Below are positions 25,414 through 34,646 of a stretch of 51,114 nt of DNA, piece by piece. A program made the translations under genes and the position numbers. The notes under the pieces are model-generated. The model searched no databases. It saw only the letters and a list, made by a program, of their open reading frames with translations, and was not told the origin of the DNA. The DNA comes from an uncultured Pelagibacteraceae bacterium (lineage in GTDB: Bacteria; Pseudomonadota; Alphaproteobacteria; Pelagibacterales; Pelagibacteraceae): the NCBI GenBank assembly GCA_902559635.1, contig CACEIY010000004.1, forward strand, positions 1-51,114, given 5' to 3'. Within the stretch, counting starts at the first letter, position 1, and every line of letters starts with the position of its first letter.

Positions 25414-26948
25414 TGAAAAAAATAAAAAGAGCTCTTATTTCAGTCTCAGATAAAACAAATTTAAATAAACTTATAAAAACATTAAAAAAATATAAAGTAG
25501 AAATTATAAGTTCAGGTGGAACTTTTAAAAAAATTAAAAAACTTAAATATAGATGCAAAGAAATTTCAGAGTACACAGGTTTACCTGAAATTTTAGGAGG
25601 AAGAGTAAAAACTCTTCATCCAAAAATTCATGCTGGCATATTAAATAAAAGACAAAACAAATCACATAAAAAGGATTTAATTAAAAACAATTTTAAAAAT
25701 ATTGATCTTGTAATAGTAAATTTTTATCCATTTGAAGAAATACTAAAAATTACAAAGAATCATAAAAAAATTATTGAAAATATAGATGTTGGTGGTCCAA
25801 CTATGGTGAGAGCTGCTGCTAAAAATTATAACGATGTAACTGTTATCACTTCAAGTGATCATTACGGAGAATTTATTGAAGAAATGAACAAAAACAAAGG
25901 TTCAACCACACTAGAATTTAGAAAAAAAATGTCTCAACTAGCATTTTCTGAAACAGCTTATTATGATGCTTTAATTTCTGAATATTTTAACAAAATTAAT
26001 AATAATTTTTTTACAAATAAAAAGATAATCTATGGAAATTTGATTGAAAGATTACGTTATGGTGAAAACCCTCATCAAGAAAGTGCTATTTACTCAAAAA
26101 ATAAAACACTCAAAATCAAACAACTTAATGGAAAACAATTAAGTTATAATAATTACAATGATATATTTGCAGCATTAACAATATCTAAATCATTGCCCAA
26201 AAATACTGGCACAGTTATCATTAAGCATACAAATCCTTCTGGAGTATCAATACTTAAAAATAAATTAGACAGTTACAAATCTGCATTATCATGTGATCCA
26301 GTTAGTTCATTTGGTGGAATTGTTTCTTGTAATTTTAAAATTACGAGAAATTTAGCAATAGAATTAAATAAAATTTTCTTAGAGGTGATAATAGGAAATG
26401 GATTTGATAAAAATGCTTTGAAAATATTAAAAAAAAAGAAAACCTTAAGATTAATTGATGCTTCAAATTTCAAATTAAACGAAATAATAAAATCCAATTC
26501 TTCTAATGAGACAATATTAGTACAATCAGAAGATACAAGAAAATTTTCAAAAAAAGATTTTAAGATTGTTTCTAAAAAAAAACCTACTAAGTCACAAATT
26601 GATAATTTGATATTTGCTTTTAACGTCTGTAGATTTGTAAAATCTAACGCTATTGTTATAGCTTCAAAAAAAACAACTGTTGGTATTGGAACTGGTCAAC
26701 AAAGTAGATTGGATAGTTGCGAAATAGCTATTAATAAAATGAGAAAATTTATTAACCCAAAGGATGATATCGTTGCTGCCTCAGATGCTTTCTTTCCATT
26801 TGTAGATGGAATAGAAAAATTAGTACAATCTGGAGTTTCTGCGGTTATTCAGCCAAGTGGATCGGTAAGGGATAAAGAAATAATTAAATTTGCAAATGAA
26901 ACCAATACAGTATTAGTTTTTTCTAAAACAAGACATTTCAGACATTAA
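25413..26948 (+). CDS. purH: AICAR transformylase/IMP cyclohydrolase
   Basis: 511 residues from the ATG at 25413 (a TTG seven codons earlier lies inside the preceding gene). The N-terminal IMP cyclohydrolase part has ALISVSDKTNLNKL, EILGGRVKTLHPKIHAG and VGGPTMVRAAAKNY. The transformylase part has RYGENPHQESAIY, IIKHTNPSGVS, DPVSSFGGIVS, GIGTGQQSR and the closing ASDAFFPF. It catalyses the last two steps of IMP synthesis. It overlaps phhB tail-to-tail by 11 bases. Confidence 0.97.
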   Translation: MKKIKRALISVSDKTNLNKLIKTLKKYKVEIISSGGTFKKIKKLKYRCKEISEYTGLPEILGGRVKTLHPKIHAGILNKRQNKSHKKDLIKNNFKNIDLVIVNFYPFEEILKITKNHKKIIENIDVGGPTMVRAAAKNYNDVTVITSSDHYGEFIEEMNKNKGSTTLEFRKKMSQLAFSETAYYDALISEYFNKINNNFFTNKKIIYGNLIERLRYGENPHQESAIYSKNKTLKIKQLNGKQLSYNNYNDIFAALTISKSLPKNTGTVIIKHTNPSGVSILKNKLDSYKSALSCDPVSSFGGIVSCNFKITRNLAIELNKIFLEVIIGNGFDKNALKILKKKKTLRLIDASNFKLNEIIKSNSSNETILVQSEDTRKFSKKDFKIVSKKKPTKSQIDNLIFAFNVCRFVKSNAIVIASKKTTVGIGTGQQSRLDSCEIAINKMRKFINPKDDIVAASDAFFPFVDGIEKLVQSGVSAVIQPSGSVRDKEIIKFANETNTVLVFSKTRHFRH

Positions 26949-27282
26949 AAATTTTATCAATTTTTGCTGCTAAAATAAAATCATTTTCTGACAAACCTTC
27001 TATTGCATGTGTTGATATATGTATCTTTGCATATCCCCAACCAAATGTAATATCTGGGTGGTGACCTTCTTCTTCTGAAATTCTTCCTACTTGATTGATA
27101 AAATTTTGACTTTCTATAAAATTTTTAAATTTAAAATTTTTTTCTAAAAAAAAATTTTGTTTATCATTTTCTAAGACATCCCAACCATCTACTTTTTTTT
27201 GATATTTATGTATTTCTGAAATATCAAATGGAATAGCACCTCCTTCGCACGGAACACATTTTTTTTTTAATAAATCATTCAT
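26938..27282 (-). CDS. phhB: Pterin-4a-carbinolamine dehydratase
   Basis: 114 residues. The active-site motif is EEEGHHPDITFGWGYAKI, with the paired histidines of the PCD/DCoH family, and THAIEGLSENDFILAAKID ends the fold. MNDLLKKKCVPCEGGAIPF is the common N-terminus. The enzyme recycles pterin cofactors. It lies just 7 bases behind the tRNA-Gly gene on the same strand, so its mRNA probably begins with, or is released from, the tRNA transcript. Confidence 0.93.
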   Translation of the reverse strand: MNDLLKKKCVPCEGGAIPFDISEIHKYQKKVDGWDVLENDKQNFFLEKNFKFKNFIESQNFINQVGRISEEEGHHPDITFGWGYAKIHISTHAIEGLSENDFILAAKIDKIFNV

Positions 27283-27289
27283 AAGCTTC

Positions 27290-27364
27290 TGGAGCGGGCA
27301 AAGGGGGTCGAACCCTCGACCTTCTCGTTGGCAACGAGACGCTCTACCACTGAGCTATGCCCGC
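27290..27364 (-). tRNA. tRNA-Gly(GCC)
   Basis: Read on the minus strand it begins GCGGGCATAGCTCAGTGGT and ends GCCCGCTCCA. The acceptor stem GCGGGC/GCCCGC is perfect, with T as discriminator. The anticodon loop TTGCCAA sits on a TCTCG/CGAGA stem, giving anticodon GCC. The T loop is GGTTCGACCCC-like, and the 3' CCA is encoded. It has its own strong promoter and sits 7 bases upstream of phhB. It is the only tRNA in the window. Confidence 0.98.
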
Positions 27365-27373
27365 AAAAAAAAT

Positions 27374-27402
27374 AATATAAAGAATGTAAAATCTTATTTC
27401 AA
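27374..27402 (-). promoter_or_regulatory. Sigma-70 promoter of tRNA-Gly
   Basis: On the minus strand, TTGAAA (27402-27397) and TATATT (27379-27374) are separated by exactly 17 bases. The expected start falls a few bases before the mature tRNA 5' end at 27364. The run of T between the -10 box and the tRNA is consistent with a very short 5' leader. Confidence 0.8.
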
Positions 27403-27412
27403 GAAATTTAAA

Positions 27413-28264
27413 TTATTTATAATTTAATTCGATTAAACTTTTTTCAAAAATTCTATTTAATTTATCAATAAATTTACTATCATAAATTTGTTTCCAGTCA
27501 TTTTTTGGTCCTAAATGAAAAAAAGGGATTTTTTTTTTATTTTCACGTGCAATAATTGACTCTTTAAAACCTTTGTTCTCTTCAATTTTTTTTAAATTAT
27601 TAAAAGAAGTGCTACTGACAGCATTTTTTGCTTTTTCTCTACTAAACCCTTTTTTATTATTCGATATTTTGTCAATAAAATCTATAATTTCTTTGAATAC
27701 AAAAAATGTTTCTTTAAGTAAATCTTCATACTTAAAAAATTTAACCGGCAATAAACTATTATTTTTCCAAGATTGGTAATTTTTTTCCCAAGAACTAACG
27801 AATTGATAATCACTATAATCATTTTTTTTTTTAAAATCATAAGTAAAATTATTTACATCCTGCATGACTTCTAATGCTTTATCATAGTCTAATTGGAAAT
27901 GCCTTGACATAGAGCTCAGAACATTTCTTGGATCTCTAACTATATAAATTGCTCCTAATGTATTTTTTTTATTTGTAAAATTATTTTGTCCTAATCTTAC
28001 AAGGGCATTATGTGTTTTAAAAAATTTTATATTTTTTTCTAAATTAATCTTTTCCTGAGCTGCAATCCAAAATCTTGAAGTATCTCCTGGTAAATTTAAA
28101 TTATAATTAAAACCCTCCATATATTTTTTTACTGGAAATTGAGAAATATAATTTAAGTGCTGATCCCCTAAAAAAAAACCATCTTTAGTATAATAATACG
28201 CACTTATTAGTGATCTTAACCATGTGTTTCCATTTTTTGGATATGATGCTAACCAAATAATCAT
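27413..28264 (-). CDS. Sulfotransferase family protein, copy 1
   Basis: 283 residues. The PAPS 5'-phosphosulfate loop is YPKNGNTWLRS at 8-18 and the 3'-phosphate motif is IVRDPRNVLSSMSRH in the middle. FKTHNAL and VKFFKYEDLL are further family blocks. It should transfer sulfate from PAPS to an alcohol or amine on an unknown acceptor. There is no signal peptide, so it is probably cytoplasmic. Two relatives occur at 38559 and 49052 with the same N-terminal signature, also leftward. It ends 48 bases before tRNA-Gly. Confidence 0.88.
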   Translation of the reverse strand: MIIWLASYPKNGNTWLRSLISAYYYTKDGFFLGDQHLNYISQFPVKKYMEGFNYNLNLPGDTSRFWIAAQEKINLEKNIKFFKTHNALVRLGQNNFTNKKNTLGAIYIVRDPRNVLSSMSRHFQLDYDKALEVMQDVNNFTYDFKKKNDYSDYQFVSSWEKNYQSWKNNSLLPVKFFKYEDLLKETFFVFKEIIDFIDKISNNKKGFSREKAKNAVSSTSFNNLKKIEENKGFKESIIARENKKKIPFFHLGPKNDWKQIYDSKFIDKLNRIFEKSLIELNYK

Positions 28265-28318
28265 GTGTTTAATCTTTCAAAAATTTTTGATATTATTAAC
28301 ATATTTATTAATTAAATT

Positions 28319-28960
28319 ATGAGTCTTCCAAAAATAATACCTATTTTCCCTTTAAGCAATTTTATCATTTTTCCTAAAACTACAGTGCCATTAAACATTT
28401 TTGAAACAAGATATATAGATATGGTAAATGATAGCATGAAGACAAACAAATATATTGGAATGATACAGCCAAAATTATCTAAAAATATTGATAACACTGA
28501 ATTACCTAACCTTCACAAAATTGGTTGTTTGGGAAAAATAACAAGTTTTAAGGAAACGGATGATGGTCGATACTTAATTGATTTAAAAGGTATAATTAGA
28601 TTTGAAATTAATAAAGAAATAGAAACAAACAAAAAATATCGAAAATTTGACGTAAGTTTTAATAATTATTTTCACGATCTAAACGATGAAAAAGAAGAAT
28701 TAAAATTTTCTGATTTAAAAATAATTTTTAAAGATTTAAAAAATTTGTTTGAAAAAAGAGGATTTATAATTAACTGGAAAGCCTTAGAAAAACAAAGTTT
28801 AGATGAAACAATAAATGCACTAGCAATAGCTTCACCATTTAGTTTGGAGGAAAAACAAATTTTACTGGAAGCTACGAACTTAAATACAAGAAAAACAAAA
28901 ATTGCAGAAATTTTAAGTACTTACACTTACGATCAATACAATAATAACACATTACAGTAA
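28319..28960 (+). CDS. Lon N-terminal (LON substrate-binding) domain protein
   Basis: 213 residues comprising a stand-alone LON substrate-binding domain: IPIFPLSNFIIFPKTTVPLN followed by IFETRYIDMVND, then IGCLGKITSFKETDDGRYLI and a helical C-terminus (DETINALAIASPFSLEEKQI then LLEA). There is no AAA+ or protease part. Such proteins are widespread in Alphaproteobacteria with no firm function; a quality-control role is inferred from the domain only. It is divergent from sulfotransferase copy 1 across 54 bases and nearly abuts the hydroxylase gene. Confidence 0.88.
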   Translation: MSLPKIIPIFPLSNFIIFPKTTVPLNIFETRYIDMVNDSMKTNKYIGMIQPKLSKNIDNTELPNLHKIGCLGKITSFKETDDGRYLIDLKGIIRFEINKEIETNKKYRKFDVSFNNYFHDLNDEKEELKFSDLKIIFKDLKNLFEKRGFIINWKALEKQSLDETINALAIASPFSLEEKQILLEATNLNTRKTKIAEILSTYTYDQYNNNTLQ

Positions 28961-28962
28961 TA

Positions 28963-30045
28963 TTAAACTCTTAAGCCACTATCTGCAATTTTTTTAAAAA
29001 AAGAATTAAAAAATTTATTTTTTCCCAAAATACTCAATGATTTACTTATTAGATCATTATTAGTTTTACTCTCTAAATAAAAAAACTCATAAATCCAATC
29101 AATGCCCAATGAAAAAATTAAATTTTTGTCTCTTGTTTCTTTTTCAAAATCATGACAAATCGTTAAATCAAGATCTAAACCCAAATCTAACTTTTCATCT
29201 ATCAACTTTGATAAGCAACAAATATCCCTTAAAGACATATTAAAACCTTGACCAGCGAGCGGATGAACTTTGTGCAATAAATCACCAAAAGCTAAAATAT
29301 TGTCTTTATAATAATTTCTTAAATTAGAGGAGTTTAATTCAAACTTAGAAATAGTTCCAATTTTTTTAATATCATAATAAGGATTAAATTTGTAAATTAG
29401 TTTTTTTATATCATTTATATTTTTATCCTGTTTTGTTTTTAATGAATAAACAATTGATGTTTGAGTTTTAGAAATTGGTAAAAAAGCAATAGGTCCTTTA
29501 TTTGTAAATATTTGTGTGGCTATATTATTTTTAAAAAGTTTTTTATGATTTATAATAGTTGTGTAAGCAAAACTATAATAGTTTTTTTTAATTGTTTTTG
29601 AAAAAAATTTTTTTGATATTTCATTATTTAAATCACAATTTATTATTAAATTATATTTTTCTTTAATCATTTTTTTATAATCTTTATTTTTTTTAAATTT
29701 AATAAATTTATCATAAATTAAATTTTTTTTTAAAATAGAATATAACTCATCATTTTTAACTATCGAAAAAGTTTGATTGTTTAAATTTGAAAAATTTAAT
29801 ATTTCACCATTTTTAAAATTTTCCGTATATATTTTAATTTGATTTATTTCCCATAAAATTTTTTCAATATTTATGACATTTTTATTTAAATAATTAATAT
29901 TGGATTTTGATATACCTATAGTGCGTGTTTGACTATATTTTTTAGGTTTAACATTAAAATAAATATCAACGGATAATGCCTTTCTAGCCAACACTTTTGC
30001 TAAAATTAAACTAACAAGCCCATCACCTATGATACAAACTTTCAT
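28963..30045 (-). CDS. UbiH/Coq6-family FAD-dependent hydroxylase
   Basis: 360 residues. The FAD dinucleotide motif is VCIIGDGLVSLILAKVLA at the N-terminus, and the second FAD motif is AFGDLLHKVHPLAGQGFNMS followed by LRD, the classical GDAAHxxxPxxGQG pattern of UbiH/UbiF/UbiI/UbiL enzymes. It probably hydroxylates the ubiquinone ring, although the exact position (C1, C5 or C6) cannot be told. It is shorter and more diverged in the middle than E. coli homologs. It is divergent from ftsK across 69 bases and 2 bases from the Lon-domain gene end. Confidence 0.85.
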   Translation of the reverse strand: MKVCIIGDGLVSLILAKVLARKALSVDIYFNVKPKKYSQTRTIGISKSNINYLNKNVINIEKILWEINQIKIYTENFKNGEILNFSNLNNQTFSIVKNDELYSILKKNLIYDKFIKFKKNKDYKKMIKEKYNLIINCDLNNEISKKFFSKTIKKNYYSFAYTTIINHKKLFKNNIATQIFTNKGPIAFLPISKTQTSIVYSLKTKQDKNINDIKKLIYKFNPYYDIKKIGTISKFELNSSNLRNYYKDNILAFGDLLHKVHPLAGQGFNMSLRDICCLSKLIDEKLDLGLDLDLTICHDFEKETRDKNLIFSLGIDWIYEFFYLESKTNNDLISKSLSILGKNKFFNSFFKKIADSGLRV

Positions 30046-30114
30046 AACAAATTAATTTTAACAGCAAAAATTAGATGATACAAAGTGGTAAATTTGATTC
30101 ATTAAATATGTAAT

Positions 30115-32205
30115 ATGAATATAAAAAAAATAGCCAATATTGCCCTAGAATTTACAATTAATAGATTAATGGAAATATTGGGCATAATAATACTAATCCT
30201 TGGAATATTACTTTTTACTTCATTAATTTCATATTCTCCGGAAGATCCAAATTTCATATTTCCTGAAAATACAGAAATTAAAAATATATTAGGTTTTCAA
30301 GGAAGTTATATTTCAGATCTTTTTTTTCAATCAATAGGATTAATTTCTTATTTAATTCCAATTACATTTTTTTTTACTGGTATAAACATTTTTAGAACTA
30401 AAGACTTTTTCCTAATTATAGAAAATACTTTTTTTATTATTTTATATTTAGTTTTTGGATCTCTATTTTTTAGTCATTTTTATGAAATTACTTTTAATCT
30501 TTATATTAATGGCAATGGTGGTTTCATTGGAAATTATCTGTTGAATAGTTTTTTACAAGAATTAATTAATTTTAATGAAAATATCGCATACTATATATTA
30601 GGAATATTAATTGTTATTTTTTTCTTAATTAGTATTAATTTTAGTCCTAAAAAAACATGGAATTTTTTAAAACAAATTTTTAATCTAGTAAATAAAGCTA
30701 AAACTAAAAACTTTACTGATAAAAGTGAAATTATAAATGAATACATACCACAGGATGAAATTAAAGACCTAATTCAAGAGGACTTACCTTTTATCAAAGC
30801 TGACAAATTAAAAGAAAATGAAAAAACTAAATTTAATCTTCCGAATCTTGATTTATTAAAAACACCAACAAAAAAAGAAAGAGAGAACTCTTACCAAGAT
30901 GAGCGCAATGATCCTGAATTTTTAGAAAAAATATTATTAGATTTTGGAGTGAACGGTAACATTAAAAAAGTAAGTCACGGTCCAGTTGTTACTTTAAATG
31001 AATTTGAACCAGCTGCTGGCGTAAAAGTCTCTAAAATTATTAACCTTTCAGATGATATCGCAAGAAATACTAGTTCTGAATCAGCCAGAATTGCTACAAT
31101 ACCTGGAAGCAATACAATTGGAATTGAACTGCCTAATATTTCTAGAGAAAATGTGTTTTTAAGTGAAATATTAAATAATTCTAATTTCAAAAAAAAAGAA
31201 ATAAAATTACCTATAGCTCTAGGTAAGAGTATTTCTGGAATACCGATAGTAGGGGATTTAACATCTATGCCTCATTTATTAATTGCAGGTACTACTGGCT
31301 CTGGTAAGTCGGTTTGTATTAATACAATAATTTTATCTCTTTTATATAGACATACACCTGAAAAATGTAAATTTATTTTGATTGATCCAAAAATGTTGGA
31401 GCTTTCAACTTATGAAGGTATTCCACATTTATTATGTCCTGTAATTACTGAAGCAAAAAAAGCTGCCTCAGTACTTGGGTGGGTCGTAAAAGAAATGGAG
31501 AGCAGATATAGATTGATGACTAAAGAAGGCGTGAGAAATATCGATGGTTATAATTCAAAACACAAATTTCCCATGCCATATATAGTGGTCATTGTAGATG
31601 AAATGTCTGACTTAATGCTTGTTGCAAGTAAAGAAATCGAAAATTATATTCAGAAATTATCTCAAATGGCAAGAGCAGCCGGCATTCATATAATCATGGC
31701 AACTCAAAGACCAAGCGTAGATGTAATAACTGGAACCATTAAGGCTAACTTTCCAACTAGAATTTCTTTTCAAGTGACATCTAAGATAGATAGTAGAACT
31801 ATTCTAGGTGAACAAGGAGCTGAGCAATTATTAGGAAAAGGAGACATGCTATATATGTCGTCAGCAAATAGAATAATTAGGATACATGCTCCTTTTGTCT
31901 CTGATAATGAAATAGAAAAAATAAATGATTTTTTAAGATCGCAAGCGGATCCAGATTACGTAGATGAAATATTAAACTTTGCAGACGAAAAAGAAATAAA
32001 TGAAGGTTCAAAAAATCTTAGTGATAAAGACGAACTTTACTCAACAGCAGTTGAAATAATAAAATCTGAGGGAAAAGCATCAACATCTTTTTTACAAAGA
32101 AAACTTCAAATTGGTTATAATCGCGCAGCCAGAATAATTGACATGATGGAAGCAGAAGGAATTGTGAGTAAAGCAAACCATGTTGGAAAACGCGATGTTC
32201 TTTAA
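30115..32205 (+). CDS. ftsK: DNA translocase FtsK
   Basis: 696 residues. The N-terminus carries four membrane helices (to about residue 180), then a short linker with no long proline/glutamine region. The motor has IAGTTGSGKSVCIN (Walker A, about 392-399), VVIVDEMSDLMLV (Walker B) and MATQRPSVDVITG. The C-terminal winged-helix gamma domain is present (TSFLQRKLQIGYNRAARIID), so KOPS recognition and XerCD activation are expected. It is much shorter than E. coli FtsK but normal for a reduced genome. It overlaps the lolA start by one base. Confidence 0.96.
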   Translation: MNIKKIANIALEFTINRLMEILGIIILILGILLFTSLISYSPEDPNFIFPENTEIKNILGFQGSYISDLFFQSIGLISYLIPITFFFTGINIFRTKDFFLIIENTFFIILYLVFGSLFFSHFYEITFNLYINGNGGFIGNYLLNSFLQELINFNENIAYYILGILIVIFFLISINFSPKKTWNFLKQIFNLVNKAKTKNFTDKSEIINEYIPQDEIKDLIQEDLPFIKADKLKENEKTKFNLPNLDLLKTPTKKERENSYQDERNDPEFLEKILLDFGVNGNIKKVSHGPVVTLNEFEPAAGVKVSKIINLSDDIARNTSSESARIATIPGSNTIGIELPNISRENVFLSEILNNSNFKKKEIKLPIALGKSISGIPIVGDLTSMPHLLIAGTTGSGKSVCINTIILSLLYRHTPEKCKFILIDPKMLELSTYEGIPHLLCPVITEAKKAASVLGWVVKEMESRYRLMTKEGVRNIDGYNSKHKFPMPYIVVIVDEMSDLMLVASKEIENYIQKLSQMARAAGIHIIMATQRPSVDVITGTIKANFPTRISFQVTSKIDSRTILGEQGAEQLLGKGDMLYMSSANRIIRIHAPFVSDNEIEKINDFLRSQADPDYVDEILNFADEKEINEGSKNLSDKDELYSTAVEIIKSEGKASTSFLQRKLQIGYNRAARIIDMMEAEGIVSKANHVGKRDVL

Positions 32206-32753
32206 TGAAGAAAAATTTTATAATATTATTTTTAATACTTTCAATTTCTGAAACTTCAGCATCAATAAAAGAAAAAATTATAAAAAATTTAAAAAGCACA
32301 AATAATTTTTCATTTAATTTTGAACAAAATATAAATGATAAAATAGAAAAAGGTAAATGTACTTTGTCATATCCGAAAAAAATTTTTTGCAAATATGATT
32401 TATCAAATCAAAAAATTTTAGTATCAAATGGAAAATCAATTGTTATTAAAACATCTAGCAGCTATTATCTCTACCCTCTTAAAAAAACACCACTTAATTT
32501 AATTTTGGATAAAAATTATTTATTAAAAAAAATAAATAAATTAGAAGAAAGAATAATTGATAATAAATTTATTAATTATAAATTTTCTGAAAATGATTAT
32601 GAAATAAACGTTTTTTTTGACTATGATACCTATAATCTGATTGGTTGGCAAACTGTTGATATATATCAAAATTTAAGTATTACATTTTTATCATCAATAA
32701 TAAAAAATCAAAAATTAAAAAATAATTTATTTAATTTACCAAAGCGAAATTAA
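32205..32753 (+). CDS. lolA: LolA-like outer-membrane lipoprotein carrier
   Basis: 182 residues. A signal peptide (MKKNFIILFLILSISETSAS, cleavage around 19-20) precedes a LolA-like half-barrel: NNFSFNFEQNINDKIEKGKC, LSYPKKIFCKYD and TYNLIGWQTVDIYQNLSITF. LolA shuttles lipoproteins across the periplasm. Sequence divergence is high, but ftsK-lolA adjacency is typical and the genes overlap by one base (TAATG). Confidence 0.88.
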   Translation: MKKNFIILFLILSISETSASIKEKIIKNLKSTNNFSFNFEQNINDKIEKGKCTLSYPKKIFCKYDLSNQKILVSNGKSIVIKTSSSYYLYPLKKTPLNLILDKNYLLKKINKLEERIIDNKFINYKFSENDYEINVFFDYDTYNLIGWQTVDIYQNLSITFLSSIIKNQKLKNNLFNLPKRN

Positions 32754-32754
32754 A

Positions 32755-33258
32755 TTAAATCGATATAGATTCTTTTTTAAAAATCTTCATACCTCTAGCA
32801 ATATAATTATTTAAAGCATTTTTATGGTCTAAGGAGCAGGTATGAACCCATACTCTCTTAGCTTTTTTTAAAAAAGACTCTTTTATAGCTGACGATAAAA
32901 GATAGGAACCTAATTTTTGATTTTGATATTCCTCCAATAAACCCAGATATGCAATTTCAACTTCATTTTGATTTTCATGAAAAATAAGTTCAAAAAAACC
33001 TGCAAAATCATCTTTTTTTTTAATAGTATAAGTTTTTACATTTTTATTCGTTGTATACTCAATCCATTGTTTATCATTCCATACTAAACGATCGACCCAT
33101 TGATGATTCTTGCCAATACTCTTATAAAAAAACTTATTAAGCTGAAAATCTGCTGGTTCAACAAATTGGATAGAATATCCATCTAAAAAGATTCTGGAGT
33201 CATTCAACTCTTTTATTGATTTAATTTCTAAATAATTTCTTTCTATTTTTTTGTTCAT
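32755..33258 (-). CDS. GNAT family N-acetyltransferase
   Basis: 167 residues. GNAT signals are the beta-bulge strand EVEIAYLGLLEEYQNQKLGS, whose QNQKLGS matches the acetyl-CoA loop (Q/RxxGxG/A), followed by YLLSSAIKESFLKKAKRVWV and CSLDHKNALNNYIARGMKIF. Substrate is unknown. It is the last gene of the leftward his operon, overlapping the HIT gene by 4 bases (ATGA). Confidence 0.85.
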   Translation of the reverse strand: MNKKIERNYLEIKSIKELNDSRIFLDGYSIQFVEPADFQLNKFFYKSIGKNHQWVDRLVWNDKQWIEYTTNKNVKTYTIKKKDDFAGFFELIFHENQNEVEIAYLGLLEEYQNQKLGSYLLSSAIKESFLKKAKRVWVHTCSLDHKNALNNYIARGMKIFKKESISI

Positions 33259-33620
33259 TGCACCATCTTACCAACTTTTTCACCCCCAAATAAATGGAAG
33301 TGGAAGTGAGGCACCTCTTGACCTCCATGCTCACTTATATTTGCTAATGCTCTGTAGCCTTTTCCAGTATCAACGGAAATTCCAAGTTTTTTTGCAACAG
33401 CGTTAATTCCTTTCAACAATCCTACCATTTCTTCTGATGAAGCATTTTTACTAAAATCATCAAGATCAATATATTTTCCTTTTGGTATAACTAGTGCATG
33501 AATTTTTTTTTGAGGATTTATATCATAAAATGACAATACAAAATCATCCTCATAAATTTTTTTACATGGAATTTCACCTCTTAAAATTTTTGCAAAAATA
33601 TTATTATCGTCGTAACTCAT
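33255..33620 (-). CDS. hinT: HIT family nucleotide hydrolase (HinT-like)
   Basis: 121 residues with NIFAKILRGEIPCKKIYEDD at the start and the histidine-triad motif VPHFHFHLFGG near the C-terminus (HxHxHxx). HinT-like enzymes hydrolyse adenosine phosphoramidates. It overlaps hisE and the GNAT gene by 4 bases each; the pairing of hisE with a HIT gene is common in Alphaproteobacteria. Confidence 0.94.
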   Translation of the reverse strand: MSYDDNNIFAKILRGEIPCKKIYEDDFVLSFYDINPQKKIHALVIPKGKYIDLDDFSKNASSEEMVGLLKGINAVAKKLGISVDTGKGYRALANISEHGGQEVPHFHFHLFGGEKVGKMVQ

Positions 33621-33889
33621 TTTTTTCTTTTATCTAGCTCAGCCATTACATCTTCAATATTTATATTATTTGCCTCTAAAAACATGATCAAGTGATAAAA
33701 AACATCTGCTGCTTCATGAGTTTTGTTAGTATCTTTTTCTACTGCTTCAATTAATTCATTTATTTCTTCTAAGACCTTTTCTTTGCTTAAAGATTTATTA
33801 CTTAATAATTCATTTGTATAAGATCCATCGACAGGATTTTTTTTTCTCTCTCTTGCAAGATTAAATAAATTTTCTAATGTATTAAGCAT
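33617..33889 (-). CDS. hisE: Phosphoribosyl-ATP pyrophosphohydrolase
   Basis: 90 residues, all-alpha MazG-like fold. The metal-binding motif is EKVLEEINELIEAVE followed by HEAADVFYHLIMFLE, as in stand-alone HisE. It performs the second step of histidine synthesis. It lies 1 base after hisF and overlaps the HIT gene by 4 bases. Confidence 0.94.
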   Translation of the reverse strand: MLNTLENLFNLARERKKNPVDGSYTNELLSNKSLSKEKVLEEINELIEAVEKDTNKTHEAADVFYHLIMFLEANNINIEDVMAELDKRKK

Positions 33890-33890
33890 A

Positions 33891-34646
33891 TTAAATTCTA
33901 ACAGGTATTCCTTTTGAATCCAAATATTCCTTAGCTTCTTTAACTGAATGTTTTCCGTAATGGAATATAGAAGCTGCTAAGACTGCACTTGCATTTCCTA
34001 ATTTAATTCCATCAACTAAATGATCTAAATTACCCACTCCACCAGATGCTATCACTGGAATATTTACTTTGGATGATATCTTAGACATTAATTCAATATC
34101 ATAACCTACCTGAGTTCCATCTCTATCCATCGATGTAACTAATAACTCTCCTGCTCCCCTATCTTCCATTTTTTTTGAAAATTCAATTGCATCAATTCCT
34201 GTATTATTTCTTCCACCATGGGTAAAAATTACCCATTTGTCTAAATTTTTTTTTGCATCAATTGCAACAACGATACATTGTGAACCAAATTTTTTTGAAC
34301 TTTCCAAAACAACTTCTGGATTTTGAACTGCTGCTGTATTTATTGATACTTTGTCAGCCCCACAGTTCAATAATTTATTAATATCCTCAATACTTCTAAT
34401 ACCACCTCCAACAGTTAAAGGAACGAAACATTTTTTTGAAGTTTTTTCTACTACATCGTAAATAGTATCTCTATTTTCATTTGAAGCAGTTATATCTAAA
34501 AAACAAATTTCGTCTGCTCCTCCATCAGAGTAGATTTTAGCTTGTTCAACTGGATCACCTGCATCTTTTAAATCTACAAAGTTAATTCCTTTAACAACTC
34601 GGCCATTTTTAACGTCTAAACAAGGTATTATTCTATTTTTAAGCAT
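33891..34646 (-). CDS. hisF: Imidazole glycerol phosphate synthase, cyclase subunit
   Basis: 251 residues, TIM barrel. [20 protein letters not shown] has the catalytic aspartate, [13 protein letters not shown] the first phosphate site, VAIDAKK the middle strand, and [16 protein letters not shown] the second catalytic aspartate. Works with HisH (35352-35978). It overlaps hisA by 8 bases. Confidence 0.97.
   Translation of the reverse strand: MLKNRIIPCLDVKNGRVVKGINFVDLKDAGDPVEQAKIYSDGGADEICFLDITASNENRDTIYDVVEKTSKKCFVPLTVGGGIRSIEDINKLLNCGADKVSINTAAVQNPEVVLESSKKFGSQCIVVAIDAKKNLDKWVIFTHGGRNNTGIDAIEFSKKMEDRGAGELLVTSMDRDGTQVGYDIELMSKISSKVNIPVIASGGVGNLDHLVDGIKLGNASAVLAASIFHYGKHSVKEAKEYLDSKGIPVRI

Noticed and set aside
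28277-28290. 14-bp perfect palindrome TCAAAAATTTTTGA between sulfotransferase copy 1 and the Lon-domain gene
   Set aside because: Made only of A/T runs apart from two bases; expected by chance at this composition and no T tract or partner site.
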